Shown here: in pieces, positions 29,988 through 39,253 of the stretch | How the letters are laid out: every line of letters starts with the position of its first letter | How positions within the stretch are numbered: position 1 is the first letter of the stretch | Source: Agapanthus africanus | Lineage: Eukaryota; Streptophyta; Magnoliopsida; Asparagales; Amaryllidaceae | DNA: 64,000 nt | Assembly (NCBI GenBank): GCA_030015575.1 | Contig: JASDDO010000004.1 | Location: forward strand, 320,920,654-320,984,653 | Direction of reading: 5' to 3' | Position numbers and translations under genes: made by a program | Notes under the pieces: model-generated | Seen by the model: only the letters and a program-made list of their open reading frames with translations | Databases searched by the model: none | Told to the model about the DNA's origin: nothing

Positions 29988-32912
29988 GTGTTCGCGAACG
30001 AATCGCGGTTTACTGTGTTTGCCTATGAATTCAAGGTACTAAGATTTGGTGTCTTGCTCCGTGCAGAAAACAGAAGATCAATGGCTTCAAACTGCACTGC
30101 CTGCAACTGCAACTCTCGCTCGGTCCTTGCTGGAGGAGTGACTTATGGGCCCCAAGCGGCCTCCATCTTCAAGATGCCAGTGGAGCAGGTAACTCAGCCC
30201 ACCACTGGATTATTCTTCGGGACCATGCTCCTACCGTTTAGCTTCAATGCCATAATGACGTTGCAAGAAGCCCCAAAAAAGTCGGTCTTTGATCGGCTTA
30301 CCAATACCGCGGCCCCTCTCAACGGGTCGCCCAACTTCAATACCTCAGTTTTCAACAGACTGGGCCAGAACGTCTATAAGCCCGTGATACCCGAAGCTGC
30401 CATCCCAAAGCGGATAGCCATCCCGACTCAAGCGGACAAAATTATTGGAAAGGCTCCTCCTCCCAAGAAGTCAATTTTTACAAGGCTGGCTATTCCGATT
30501 GCTGCTCCAGGCGAGGTCCTCAAAGCTGCTTCTCCTACCCAGAGGTCTGTCTTTGACAGATTAGACATTGTTTCTCAACGGGTGTCAGTCTTCGACAGGC
30601 TAGCACCAATAACGGTCTCTCCTCAAAGCAGGGGGCATGACGAAGTCGCCCCTACGGCCGAAACAACTCCATCCGCACGACACGCTCGACGTCGCCACTG
30701 GCGCCGAGTAAGGAAAGCTGGGGGCAACTCCCCCTCTGGGATAACTCCGCCAGCTCCAACGGTGGGGATCGATGCTGCTATTCCAACTGGGAACAGCTTT
30801 GAATTGCTGAACACGGTGCGCAGAAACTCTCCTACTGCGGTACTGAAAAGACTTCCTTCACCTATGAAGAATGCTACAGAGAAGAAGCCGGAGCAACCTC
30901 CTCAACGGTTATCCTCTCAAATTTACAAGGTCTGGCGTCAAGTCCAAGACTCCGTAATAGATCAAGACTGTCTCCGCCGACAGAAAAAGATGAAGGTTCG
31001 GCAGGAAGAAAATCCCCATGTCAAGCCACAAAAAGTAACGGCTACTTGGGTGCCCACTACAACGGCCCCCTCAACTTCAACCACTCAAAAGAAAAGGAGG
31101 CCGCAAAAAGCCCCTGTAAACATGGCGAACTGTAAACGCGCTGAGCACAAACACCCCAAGTCTGGGGGTATGGTGGTGCACACTGTTTATATGGCTTCTG
31201 GAAAGGAGGAAAGCCGTGCTTCGACGGGTCACCAACCGCTCACTCGATCCGTAACAAAAGCCCAGGAGCAGCAACAGAAGCTTCAGGAGATGATGACTGC
31301 AATGGCCGCACTTACCGGGCCAAAGGAAAGTTCGAAGGCATCATCAGAGCAGCGTCATGAACAAGAAACTGACGCTGACTACCTACGCAGAGTCCTCGAA
31401 AAGAAGGACAAAGAAGCCGCAGAGCAAGCGGCTAACATAAAACAAATGGCGCTTCTCTTCCAAGATATGGTAGGGATGATGATCCGGCAAGATCCTCCTG
31501 CTGAAGATCCTCCGATTGTCCTTGAAGATGACAAAGGAGAGACATCGAATCCTCCACCGGCTCTGTCAGTAGCCAAGGAGGAAACCATTTCCAAGACCGC
31601 ACTGAATGACTATATAGCTCAGCAAATACGAGCTCATCAGGCGAGTGAAGCGGCCAGCCAAGTCGTCAAAGCTGGGCGACCATACCCGGGCTGGTATGAC
31701 CAAATCAGTTACCCGCCGGGATATACGATCCCTAAATTCCATGTGTACAAAGGGACAGGGAATCCACATCAGCATGTCGCTCAATTCAGGGCCTTATGCG
31801 GCAACACAGGAGGCGATGACAAACTGTTGCTTCGCCAATTCGTCGGCAGCTTAGCAGAAACGACCTTTGAGTGGTACTCTGAACTCCCAAATGACTATAT
31901 CAAGACATTTACGGAGATAGAGCTGCTGTTTACACAGAGATTCGCGAGCGCCAGCGAATGCACTCCAATAACAGCATTGATTAATGCCAGGGTAAAACCA
32001 GGCGAAACATGGGTCCAGTATGCTATACGCTGGCGAAATTTGTGGTCGAAATGCGAGCAACGCATTGAGGAAGCGCCCGCGGTGGGCATGTTCGTGGGTA
32101 CCCTTGACCCTCAAGCGGCCATCTCCCAGTTCATGATGTTCTTCAAGCCGACCACCTTCCAGGCCTTGATTGACAAGCTGGCCCAAATGGACCAGATGGG
32201 CCATAGGCCTTCCTCTTTAAAGACGGAGCCTTGGAATGAAAAGGGCAAAGGGAAAGCAACCTTCGTCGCCAACGCTCAACAACAACCGAGTAACTTAAAG
32301 TCGGTTGTCCGCCAAAGCAACGTACATCCACGCCCATCCCTCGAGGAGAGACTGGGACGTCCTTACTCATTTCCTCAGGATAAAACGAGAAAACTGTTCG
32401 AGCTGGCAGTGCGCAACAGACTCATCAATCCGCCGAGTCCAAAACGTCCATTGCAACCAGGCGATGTCAACGATCCCAATTATTGCCCTTACCACCAAGC
32501 GGTAAGTCACCCGATCGAGGATTGCTTCGTCTTTAAGGGATGGATCGAGGATCAGTACCTACAAGGCAAGTTTGCGCTGTCTGAAAAGTGGAAGGTAAAC
32601 CCACCACAGCCGCACACTCCAAAGAAGACGGATACACCGGGGGCAACTTGTTCTTTCGCCGAGGATGAAAACGATGGAGAAAACACCTCAGATGAACCCG
32701 AAGACTACATAGCGACTTGTCATGTGATTTCTCATTCACTGACGGATGATAAAGAGGCTCCTTGCACCGAGAAACCAGGGGCGGGGCCTGAACCAGAACT
32801 TCTGTGGCCATCAGACGAGATGATCGATGCCTTCCTGAACGAAGCCCGTCTTAAAAGCAAAGCTGATCGAGAGCGCGAGATAGCCATATTCGAGAAAGCC
32901 AAACGCCGATGA
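29988..32912 (+). CDS. TE-A Gag polyprotein (Ogre/Tat-type)
   Basis: 974 codons; Met32 (30081, MASNCTACNCN) is an alternative start. The N-terminal third carries five spaced copies of a (S/T)(V/I)F(D/N/T)RL motif (SVFDRLT, SVFNRLG, SIFTRLA, SVFDRLD, SVFDRLA). An Arg-rich patch RHARRRHWRRVRK follows. A coiled-coil stretch spans about 420-500. The Retrotrans_gag capsid domain spans about 570-730 (FHVYKGTGNPHQHVAQFRAL, TFEWYSELP, LFTQRFA). The zinc-binding motif C833-X2-H-X4-H-X4-C (CPYHQAVSHPIEDC) has His in the second position, as in other Tat-type Gags. Its role would be forming the virus-like particle and binding RNA. No protease is fused. The ORF is intact. Confidence 0.88.
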   Translation: MFANESRFTVFAYEFKVLRFGVLLRAENRRSMASNCTACNCNSRSVLAGGVTYGPQAASIFKMPVEQVTQPTTGLFFGTMLLPFSFNAIMTLQEAPKKSVFDRLTNTAAPLNGSPNFNTSVFNRLGQNVYKPVIPEAAIPKRIAIPTQADKIIGKAPPPKKSIFTRLAIPIAAPGEVLKAASPTQRSVFDRLDIVSQRVSVFDRLAPITVSPQSRGHDEVAPTAETTPSARHARRRHWRRVRKAGGNSPSGITPPAPTVGIDAAIPTGNSFELLNTVRRNSPTAVLKRLPSPMKNATEKKPEQPPQRLSSQIYKVWRQVQDSVIDQDCLRRQKKMKVRQEENPHVKPQKVTATWVPTTTAPSTSTTQKKRRPQKAPVNMANCKRAEHKHPKSGGMVVHTVYMASGKEESRASTGHQPLTRSVTKAQEQQQKLQEMMTAMAALTGPKESSKASSEQRHEQETDADYLRRVLEKKDKEAAEQAANIKQMALLFQDMVGMMIRQDPPAEDPPIVLEDDKGETSNPPPALSVAKEETISKTALNDYIAQQIRAHQASEAASQVVKAGRPYPGWYDQISYPPGYTIPKFHVYKGTGNPHQHVAQFRALCGNTGGDDKLLLRQFVGSLAETTFEWYSELPNDYIKTFTEIELLFTQRFASASECTPITALINARVKPGETWVQYAIRWRNLWSKCEQRIEEAPAVGMFVGTLDPQAAISQFMMFFKPTTFQALIDKLAQMDQMGHRPSSLKTEPWNEKGKGKATFVANAQQQPSNLKSVVRQSNVHPRPSLEERLGRPYSFPQDKTRKLFELAVRNRLINPPSPKRPLQPGDVNDPNYCPYHQAVSHPIEDCFVFKGWIEDQYLQGKFALSEKWKVNPPQPHTPKKTDTPGATCSFAEDENDGENTSDEPEDYIATCHVISHSLTDDKEAPCTEKPGAGPEPELLWPSDEMIDAFLNEARLKSKADREREIAIFEKAKRR

Positions 32913-33011
32913 CTGGACAAAAGGGTCGAAACACTCCCACCGGATCAAAGTACATCCGCCGCAAATGAAAGCAGGATCAAGACAAGGAAACGATTCACCA
33001 AAGCCATATCA

Positions 33012-33887
33012 ATGGGGATGAGGCCGCCCTCTTTCAGAAAAAATTCTCCTGGTGGTATACAGTTTGATGAAACGGACGTACACCCTAACTTCTGCTTATA
33101 TCATCAGAAGATCGTACATCCTACTGAAGACTGCAAGTCCTTTAAGTGTTTGTGGCAAGGATATGTCGCTCATAGACAACACGTCAATAGAATAAAACGG
33201 GAAGCTCGTAGACAGCGAAAAAATACGACAGGTGGTCATAAAAGAGTTGCCGGCAATTGTCATAGGGACGAGTCCGGGGGATCACGAGTTCTCACCTTTG
33301 GAAGCGACTCTGATGAAGAAGCCGCTCTTAACCCTCTCTTCAAGGAATTCATTTCTAAAACAAAAGAATTGGAGAGTTGCGAGAATGTTCAGCCGTACAA
33401 TCTCACGCTACCCGGAAAGAATCTCGGACCCGCAAACGACGGAGCAAACGAAATGAGAAAGGAAAAGGAAAAAACGGCCTTTGTTGCCAACACTCAACAA
33501 CAGCCGAGTAACCCGAGACCGTTTTGTCGTCAAAACAACAAGCCGCGATACCTCAATGAGAAGTTGAAACGTCCTTACTCATTTCCCAAAGATAAAACAA
33601 AGAGATTGTTCGAGCTAGCAGTGCGCAGCGGGCTTATCACTCTGCCAGATCCAAAACGTCCATTGCAACCAGGCGACGTTAACAATCCTAACTATTGTCC
33701 TTACCACAGATTAATGGGTCACCCACTCAACAATTGCTACGTCTTCAAAAACTGGGTTGAAGACCAATACCAACAGGGCAAGTTCGCGTTACCCGAAAAG
33801 TGGAAAGTAAACCCTCCACAACAACATGCTTCGAAAAAGGTGGATATGCCGGGGGCATCATGCTCGTTCATAGGGAAGGCCTCCTAG
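33012..33887 (+). CDS. TE-A second Gag-like ORF: duplicated C-terminal zinc-binding module
   Basis: 291 codons, 100 bp after the first Gag ORF and in the same orientation. Residues about 150-285 repeat the C-terminus of the first ORF: AFVANTQQQPSN, KRPYSFPKDKT, KRPLQPGDVNNPNYCPYHRL, KFALPEKWKVNPPQ and PGASCSF, against PGATCSF in the first copy. An additional C-X2-H-X4-H-X4-C motif (CLYHQKIVHPTEDC) lies near residue 28. The protein may act as a free nucleocapsid, or be read after a suppressed stop. It may equally be a remnant of a segmental duplication. No protease or polymerase motif is present. Confidence 0.75.
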   Translation: MGMRPPSFRKNSPGGIQFDETDVHPNFCLYHQKIVHPTEDCKSFKCLWQGYVAHRQHVNRIKREARRQRKNTTGGHKRVAGNCHRDESGGSRVLTFGSDSDEEAALNPLFKEFISKTKELESCENVQPYNLTLPGKNLGPANDGANEMRKEKEKTAFVANTQQQPSNPRPFCRQNNKPRYLNEKLKRPYSFPKDKTKRLFELAVRSGLITLPDPKRPLQPGDVNNPNYCPYHRLMGHPLNNCYVFKNWVEDQYQQGKFALPEKWKVNPPQQHASKKVDMPGASCSFIGKAS

Positions 33888-33889
33888 AC

Positions 33890-34190
33890 CGAAAAGTCAG
33901 TAAACTAGAAATTCGCCTTAAATACGGCGACGGTAGACCGAAATGTCGTTAAACTAACGATGGACCGAAACGTCCTTAAACTAACAACGGACCGAAACGT
34001 CCTTAAACTATCAACGGACCGAAACGTCCTTAAACTATCGATAGACCGAAATGTCCTTAAACTAACGACGGACCGAAACGTCCTTAAACTAACAGCGGAC
34101 CGAAACGTCCTTAAGCTATCGATGGACCGAAATGTCTTTAAACTAACGACGGACCGAAACGTCCCTAAACTACTACCGCAGCAACCTTAG
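33890..34190 (+). repeat. 24-26-bp tandem units GGACCGAAACGTCCTTAAAC in TE-A
   Basis: About 10 units from 33955. Each can fold as GGAC-CGAAAC-GTCC followed by TTAAACTAAC or TTAAACTATC. It is the same design as the GGAC...GTCC units of the LTR, but with an almost constant loop. Confidence 0.95.
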
Positions 34191-34339
34191 GCTGACGAAA
34201 TAAAAAAAAGAGAGAGAAAAGAGTAAAAAACGGTGTGTCCACAAGCAAAATGGGCACGGATGAAAACCCGAAAGGGCTCCGTGAGTAAAAACAGCAGGAC
34301 TACCGGCGAGTGTTTGTGAAAACCCGAAAGGGCGCAACC

Positions 34340-34880
34340 TCGTTAAAAGACACTTGTAGGGTCCTCTCGACCTTGTAAGGAGAAACCACCTGCGTGAGAT
34401 CCTTACGACTCACAAAGGAGCAACACACTTAGGGATCCTCACGATTCCTAAAGAGAAAATACACTTACGAGATCCTCACGACTCGTAAGGAGAACTCTCT
34501 TATGGGGCCCTCACGGCTCATAAGATTTGAAAGTCTTAAGTTACAGAAACCTAAACCTGTTCTTAAGCAAATCCTCCACAACCTTCGATATTGCCCTACA
34601 AGCGGCTCAATACTGACCCTTGTATACAATCCACGAGCGCGAATAAACATTTCCCCAGCAAGGTCCCATCCGTGACTAGGGATATGTCCATATGGTGAGC
34701 AACCCTTTTAGGTCCTCTCGACCTATAAGGAGAAAACCTTTTTGTAAGATCCTTACGACTTACAAGAAAACATGCACTTAGGAATCCTCACGATTCCCAA
34801 GGAGAAAACACACCTACAAGATCCTCACGACTTGTAGGGAGAAATACCTTTGTGAGACCCTTACGGCTCATGAAGTCAAA
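34340..34880 (+). repeat. Tandem hairpin family with constant loop and varying complementary stems (first block)
   Basis: Units of about 30-40 bp share A-TC-CT(C/T)AC-GA at the tip and GGAGAAAA between units. Stems: GTGAG/CTCAC (34394-34413), TTAGGGATC/GATTCCTAA (34429-34451), CTTACGAG/CTCGTAAG (34464-34489), CTTATGGG/CTCATAAG (34499-34524), TTGTAAG/CTTACAA (34742-34765), TTAGGAATC/GATTCCCAA (34778-34800), CCTACAAG/CTTGTAGG (34813-34838). Confidence 0.93.
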
Positions 34881-34939
34881 AGCCTTAGTCGACAGGACCC
34901 TTAACCCTGTTTACTAAACCACCTTTGTTCAACATCGAC

Positions 34940-35165
34940 AGAGGCAAATGATGATTCGCTCCTGGCAATATCCCAGTTGCAGCGATGCTGATGCCTAAAC
35001 CGGTATCAAATTCCAAGCCCTTTCAAGGCAAATGATGATTCGCTCCTGGCAATATCCCAGTTGTAGCGATGCTGATGCCTAAACCAGTATCAAATTCCAA
35101 GTCCTTTCATGGCAAATGATGATTCTCTCCTGGCTATATTCCAGTCGCAGCGATGCTGATACTGA
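34940..35165 (+). repeat. Three tandem units of about 80 bp in TE-A
   Basis: GGCAAATGATGATTC recurs at about 34945, 35030 and 35110, each followed by CCTGGC(A/T)ATAT(C/T)CCAGT, itself a short inverted repeat, and GCGATGCTGAT. Confidence 0.9.
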
Positions 35166-35184
35166 GATTGGCACCAGATTCCAA

Positions 35185-35460
35185 GTTCCACACTCGCGAG
35201 AAAAAATCAGCGAGCCAAAAAAAATGCATACGAAATAGCCGAAATGATGGGGCAACTTGCAAACAAAATCAGCAAGTAAAAATGTATGCATGAAAAATAG
35301 CCGAAATGATTGGGCAACTCGCAATAAAAAGCAGCGAGTAAAAAGAAAAATAGCCGAAATGATTGGGCACCGCGAAAAATAGCCGAAATGATTGGGCAAT
35401 CGCGATTTTCGCGATATAAAAAGCTGAAATGATAGAGCATCGCGGAAAGAATAAAAAAAA
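35185..35460 (+). repeat. Tandem units with AATAGCCGAAATGAT and small hairpins
   Basis: The phrase AGCCGAAATGATTGGGCA recurs about five times. Between copies lie CTCGC/GCGAG (35193-35214), ACTTGC/GCAAGT (35255-35277) and ACTCGC/GCGAGT (35317-35339). Confidence 0.88.
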
Positions 35461-35579
35461 TGAAAGAATGAAACTTTTTGCCCTACAGGTGAAATCACAT
35501 CGATCCCTGTATACAATCCAGGGGCACAGATAAAAAGGGAACCATACCTTCCCAACAGCCTCCATCGGAAAGCGGAGCC

Positions 35580-36190
35580 AAATCTCGATGGTTAATAGAC
35601 AACCTAGAGACAATCTCGACATTTATCGCAATATTGCAGACATAATGTCAACAAACGAAGCAAAAAGAAGATCCCGAGCTTCAGGGTCTCGACGTCAACA
35701 TCGACAAGTTAGAGATCACCAACGGCGTTTCTCCTCACTCCAGCCAGATGCAGACGTGACATCAACAATCGACCTCAGAGTCGCAACGAAACGGAACCAT
35801 GGAAAAGTCCTTAGTTCCAAATCTCAATGGCCATATCTACAGCCTGGAGACCAACAACGGCGTGCCTCCTCATTCCAGCAGGACACAGATGTTACACCAT
35901 CAAGCGGAGCGATGGCAAAATCCCAACTCCGCCTTAGCATTCGTCTCGTTACAGCAGACGCAATGTTAACAACGGCGTTCCTTCGCAGTCCGGCAGGATA
36001 TACATGCAAAGTTAATAAAAGACCCCATGGTCAGCAAAGCGGAGTGATGGCAAAATCCCAGCTCCACCTCAGCACTCGTCTCGTCACAGCGGACACATCA
36101 TCAAGCAAAGTGGAACAGTGGCAACTCCCAGTTCCATGACTCGACGATGTACTCCCACAGAGAGTCAAATCCAAACTACGTGAAATGCAG
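35580..36190 (+). repeat. Degenerate longer tandem repeats of TE-A
   Basis: Loosely repeated phrases occur, such as CGTCTCGTTACAGC, GATGGCAAAATCCCA and CTCCTCA(C/T)TCCAGC. An ORF at 35588-36139 results from the repeats and has no domain. Confidence 0.6.
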
Positions 36191-36204
36191 ATATAATCAA
36201 CAAA

Positions 36205-37315
36205 ATTCCTGGTCACGTGGAACGCGGAAAACGTCACTCTTTGACACCGTGGAAAACGTCCAGAGCGGATCCTGGTCCTCGCAGAGCACGGCAGTGAACC
36301 CATGCGAAGCATCCAGAGCGGAGCCTAGTCCTCGCCTAACGCGGCAATGAACCCTTGTGAAGCATCTAGTGCGAAATTCCTGGTCACGTGGAACGCGGAT
36401 AACGTCACTCTTTAACCCCGTGGAAAACGTCCAGAGCGGATCCTGGTCCTCGCAGAACACGGCAGTGAACCCGTGCGAAGCAGCCAGAGCGGAGCCTAGT
36501 CCTCGCCTAACGCGGCAGTGAACCCGTGTGAAGCATCTAGTGCAAAATTCCTAGTCACGTGGAACGCGGATAACGTCACTCTTTGACCCCGTGGAAAACG
36601 TCCAGAGCGGATCCTGGTCCCCGCAGAACACGGCAGTGAACCCGTGCGAAGCAGCCAGAGCGGAGCCTAGTCCTCGCCTAACGCGGCAGTGAACCCATGT
36701 GAAGCATCTAGTGCAAAATTCCTGGTCACGTGGAACGCGGATAATGTCACTCTTTGACCCCGTGGAAAACCTCCAGAGCGGATCCTGGTCCTCGCAGAGC
36801 ACGGCAGTGAACCCGTGTGAAGCATCCAGAGCGGAGCCTAGTCCTCGCCTAACGCGGCAGTGAACCCGTGTGAAGCATCTAGTGCAAAATTCCTGGTCAC
36901 GTGGAACACGGATAACGTCACTCTTTGACCCCGTGGAAAACATCCAGAGCGGATCCTGGTCCTCGCAAAGCACGGCAGTGAACCCGTGTGAAGCATCCAG
37001 AGCGGAGCCTAGTCCTCGCCTAACGCGGCAGTGAAACCGTGTGAAGCATCTAGTGCAAAATTCCTGGTCACGTGGAACGCGGATAACGTCACTCTTTGAC
37101 CCCGTGGAAAACGTCCAGAGCGGATCCTGGTCCTCGCAGAGCACGACAGTGAACCCGTGCGAAGCATCCAGAGCGGAGCCTAGTCCTCGCCTAACGCGGT
37201 AGTAAACCCGTGTGAAGCATCTAGTGCAAAATTCCTGGTCACGTGGAACACGGATAACGTCACTCTTCGACCCCGTGGAAAACGTCCAGAGCGGATCCTG
37301 GTCCTCACACCAACA
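36205..37315 (+). repeat. 171-bp tandem array in TE-A
   Basis: ATTCCTGGTCACGTGG (or CTAGTC) starts units at 36205, 36376, 36547, 36718, 36889, 37060 and 37231, always exactly 171 bp apart. Units differ by only a few substitutions. Since 171 is divisible by three, a spurious 259-codon minus-strand ORF spans the array. Confidence 0.97.
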
Positions 37316-38650
37316 TGGAGTGATCACCACCGCAACATTCGTCTCGATACAGCAGACGCGACACCAGCAAACGAAGCGAAGGCCAAATTCCTAGCTTCAT
37401 ACGTCTTGATGGTAAGTCATATAAAACCGGAAAGACATTCAGAGATCATCTCATACCAACATGGAGTGATCACCACCTCGACGTTCGTCTCGACACAGCA
37501 GACGCGACATCACCGAAAGGAGCCACGGCAAAATCCCTAGCTCCAAACCTCGACGGTTCACCAGTAACCTAGAGACAACCATGACATTCGTCTCGATACA
37601 GAGGACGCGATGCCAGAAAACGAAGCGAAGGCCAAATTCCTAGCTTCATGCGTCTTAACGGCAAGTCATATAAAGCCTGAAAGACAATTGGAGATCATCT
37701 CACACCAGCACGGAATGGTCACCACCTCGACGTTCGTCTCGACACAGCAGACGCAACACTACCAAAAGGAGTCACGGCAAAATCCCTGGTTCCAAACCTC
37801 GACGGTTCACTAGCAACCTAGAAACAACCACGACATTCGTCTCGATACAGAGGACGCGATGCCAGTAAATGAAGCAAAAGGTCAAATTCCTAGCTTCAAG
37901 GTCTTGACGGCAAGTCATATAAAGCCTGAAAGACAATCGGAGGTCATCTCACACCAGCGCGGAGTGGTCACCACCTCGACGATCATCTCGATACAGCAGA
38001 TGAAATGTCGCCCCGGCGTTCTTCCCCCAGCAGGATTCGGACGCGACAAAGAAAACGAAGCGAAGGCTAAATTCCTAGCTTCAACGTCTTAACGGCAAGT
38101 CATATAAAGCCTGAGAGACAATCGGAGATCATCTCGAACCAATGCGGAGTAGTCACCATCTCGACGTTTGTCTCGATACAGCAGACGCAACATCACCAAA
38201 AGGAGCCACGACAAAATCCCTAGTTCCAAATCTCGACGGTTCATCAGCAACCTAGAGACAACCATGACATTCGTCTCGATACAGCAGACGCGATGCCAGC
38301 AAACGAAGCAAAGGCTAAATTCCTAGCTTCAATGTCTTAACGGCAAGTCATATAAAGCCTGAAAGACAATCGGAGATCATTTCGAACCAATGCGGAGTAG
38401 TCACCACCTCGACGTTCGTCTCGATACAGCAGACGCAACATCACCAAAAGGAGCCACGGCAAAATCCCTAGTTCCAAATCTCGACGGTCCACCAGCAACC
38501 TAGAGACAACCACGACATTCGTATCGATACAGAGGACACAATGCCAGCAAATGAAGCAAAGGCCAAATTCCTAGCTTCAGGGTCTTAACGGCAAGTCATA
38601 TAAAGCCTGAAAGACTATCGGAGATCATCCCACACCAGCGCGGAGTGGTT
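37316..38650 (+). repeat. About 248-bp tandem array in TE-A
   Basis: GTCATATAAA occurs at about 37417, 37665, 37914, 38099, 38346 and 38594: spacings 248, 249, 185, 247, 248. One unit carries a deletion of about 63 bp. Confidence 0.93.
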
Positions 38651-39248
38651 ATGACTCATCGGGGCTCTCCAAAATGAGCCTAACCTCAAGTAAAAAGCGG
38701 CATGGCAAATTCCTAGCGCTTGCTCTTCCGACGGTCAAACTGCCAAGGAGGATTGCTTGAAGACGTCTTGTCCAGCCCCCGAAGGGATCAGAGACACGGC
38801 AGTCACAGGGCTACTCGAACAGCACGATTGCCTATCGAGGAATACATCAGCTCATGCGACGGTACGACGGCCAAAACCCTAAGTACCACAGACCCTAACG
38901 GACTTCTGTCGTAAAGAGCAGAGGTTAACTGTAACGTTAGGATATTCTTGCGAGATCTGCTCGATTCGTTTCGACTCGTGAGGAAAATGATGTCTTTGCG
39001 AGAACTTCTCGATTCGTCTTGACTCGTGAGATAAAGCCTTAGGCAGTAGGGATTAAAAAACCTGTTTCCTAAGCACTGGGATCCTGCAAGTCGGCCCAAA
39101 ATGGTCTCTTGCATACTATCCACGGGTCTCACTCTCCGAAGTCGAATTTCGACAAGGAGGGGAACAACCGCTTACGGGTCCTCTCGACTCGTAAGAGGGA
39201 AAAATTCTCTCATAAGATCCTTACGACTTATAAGAGAAAACACACTTA
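38651..39248 (+). repeat. TE-A interior, further degenerate repeats and hairpin family (second block)
   Basis: No gene recognised. 38940-39248 returns to the hairpin design of 34340-34880, with CTTACGGGTC/GACTCGTAAG at 39171-39195 and CTCTCATAAG/CTTATAAGAG at 39207-39236. TE-B interrupts the next unit. Confidence 0.75.
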
Positions 39249-39253
39249 GGAAT
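39249..39253. repeat. Target-site duplication GGAAT, left of TE-B
   Basis: Matches 51555-51559. Confidence 0.92.

Noticed and set aside
35588..36139. 183-codon ORF in TE-A
   Set aside because: Composed of degenerate repeat phrases without a domain.
36551..37330. 259-codon minus-strand ORF with internal repeats
   Set aside because: It exists only because the 171-bp tandem unit is a multiple of three. It has no domain and is a by-product of the array.
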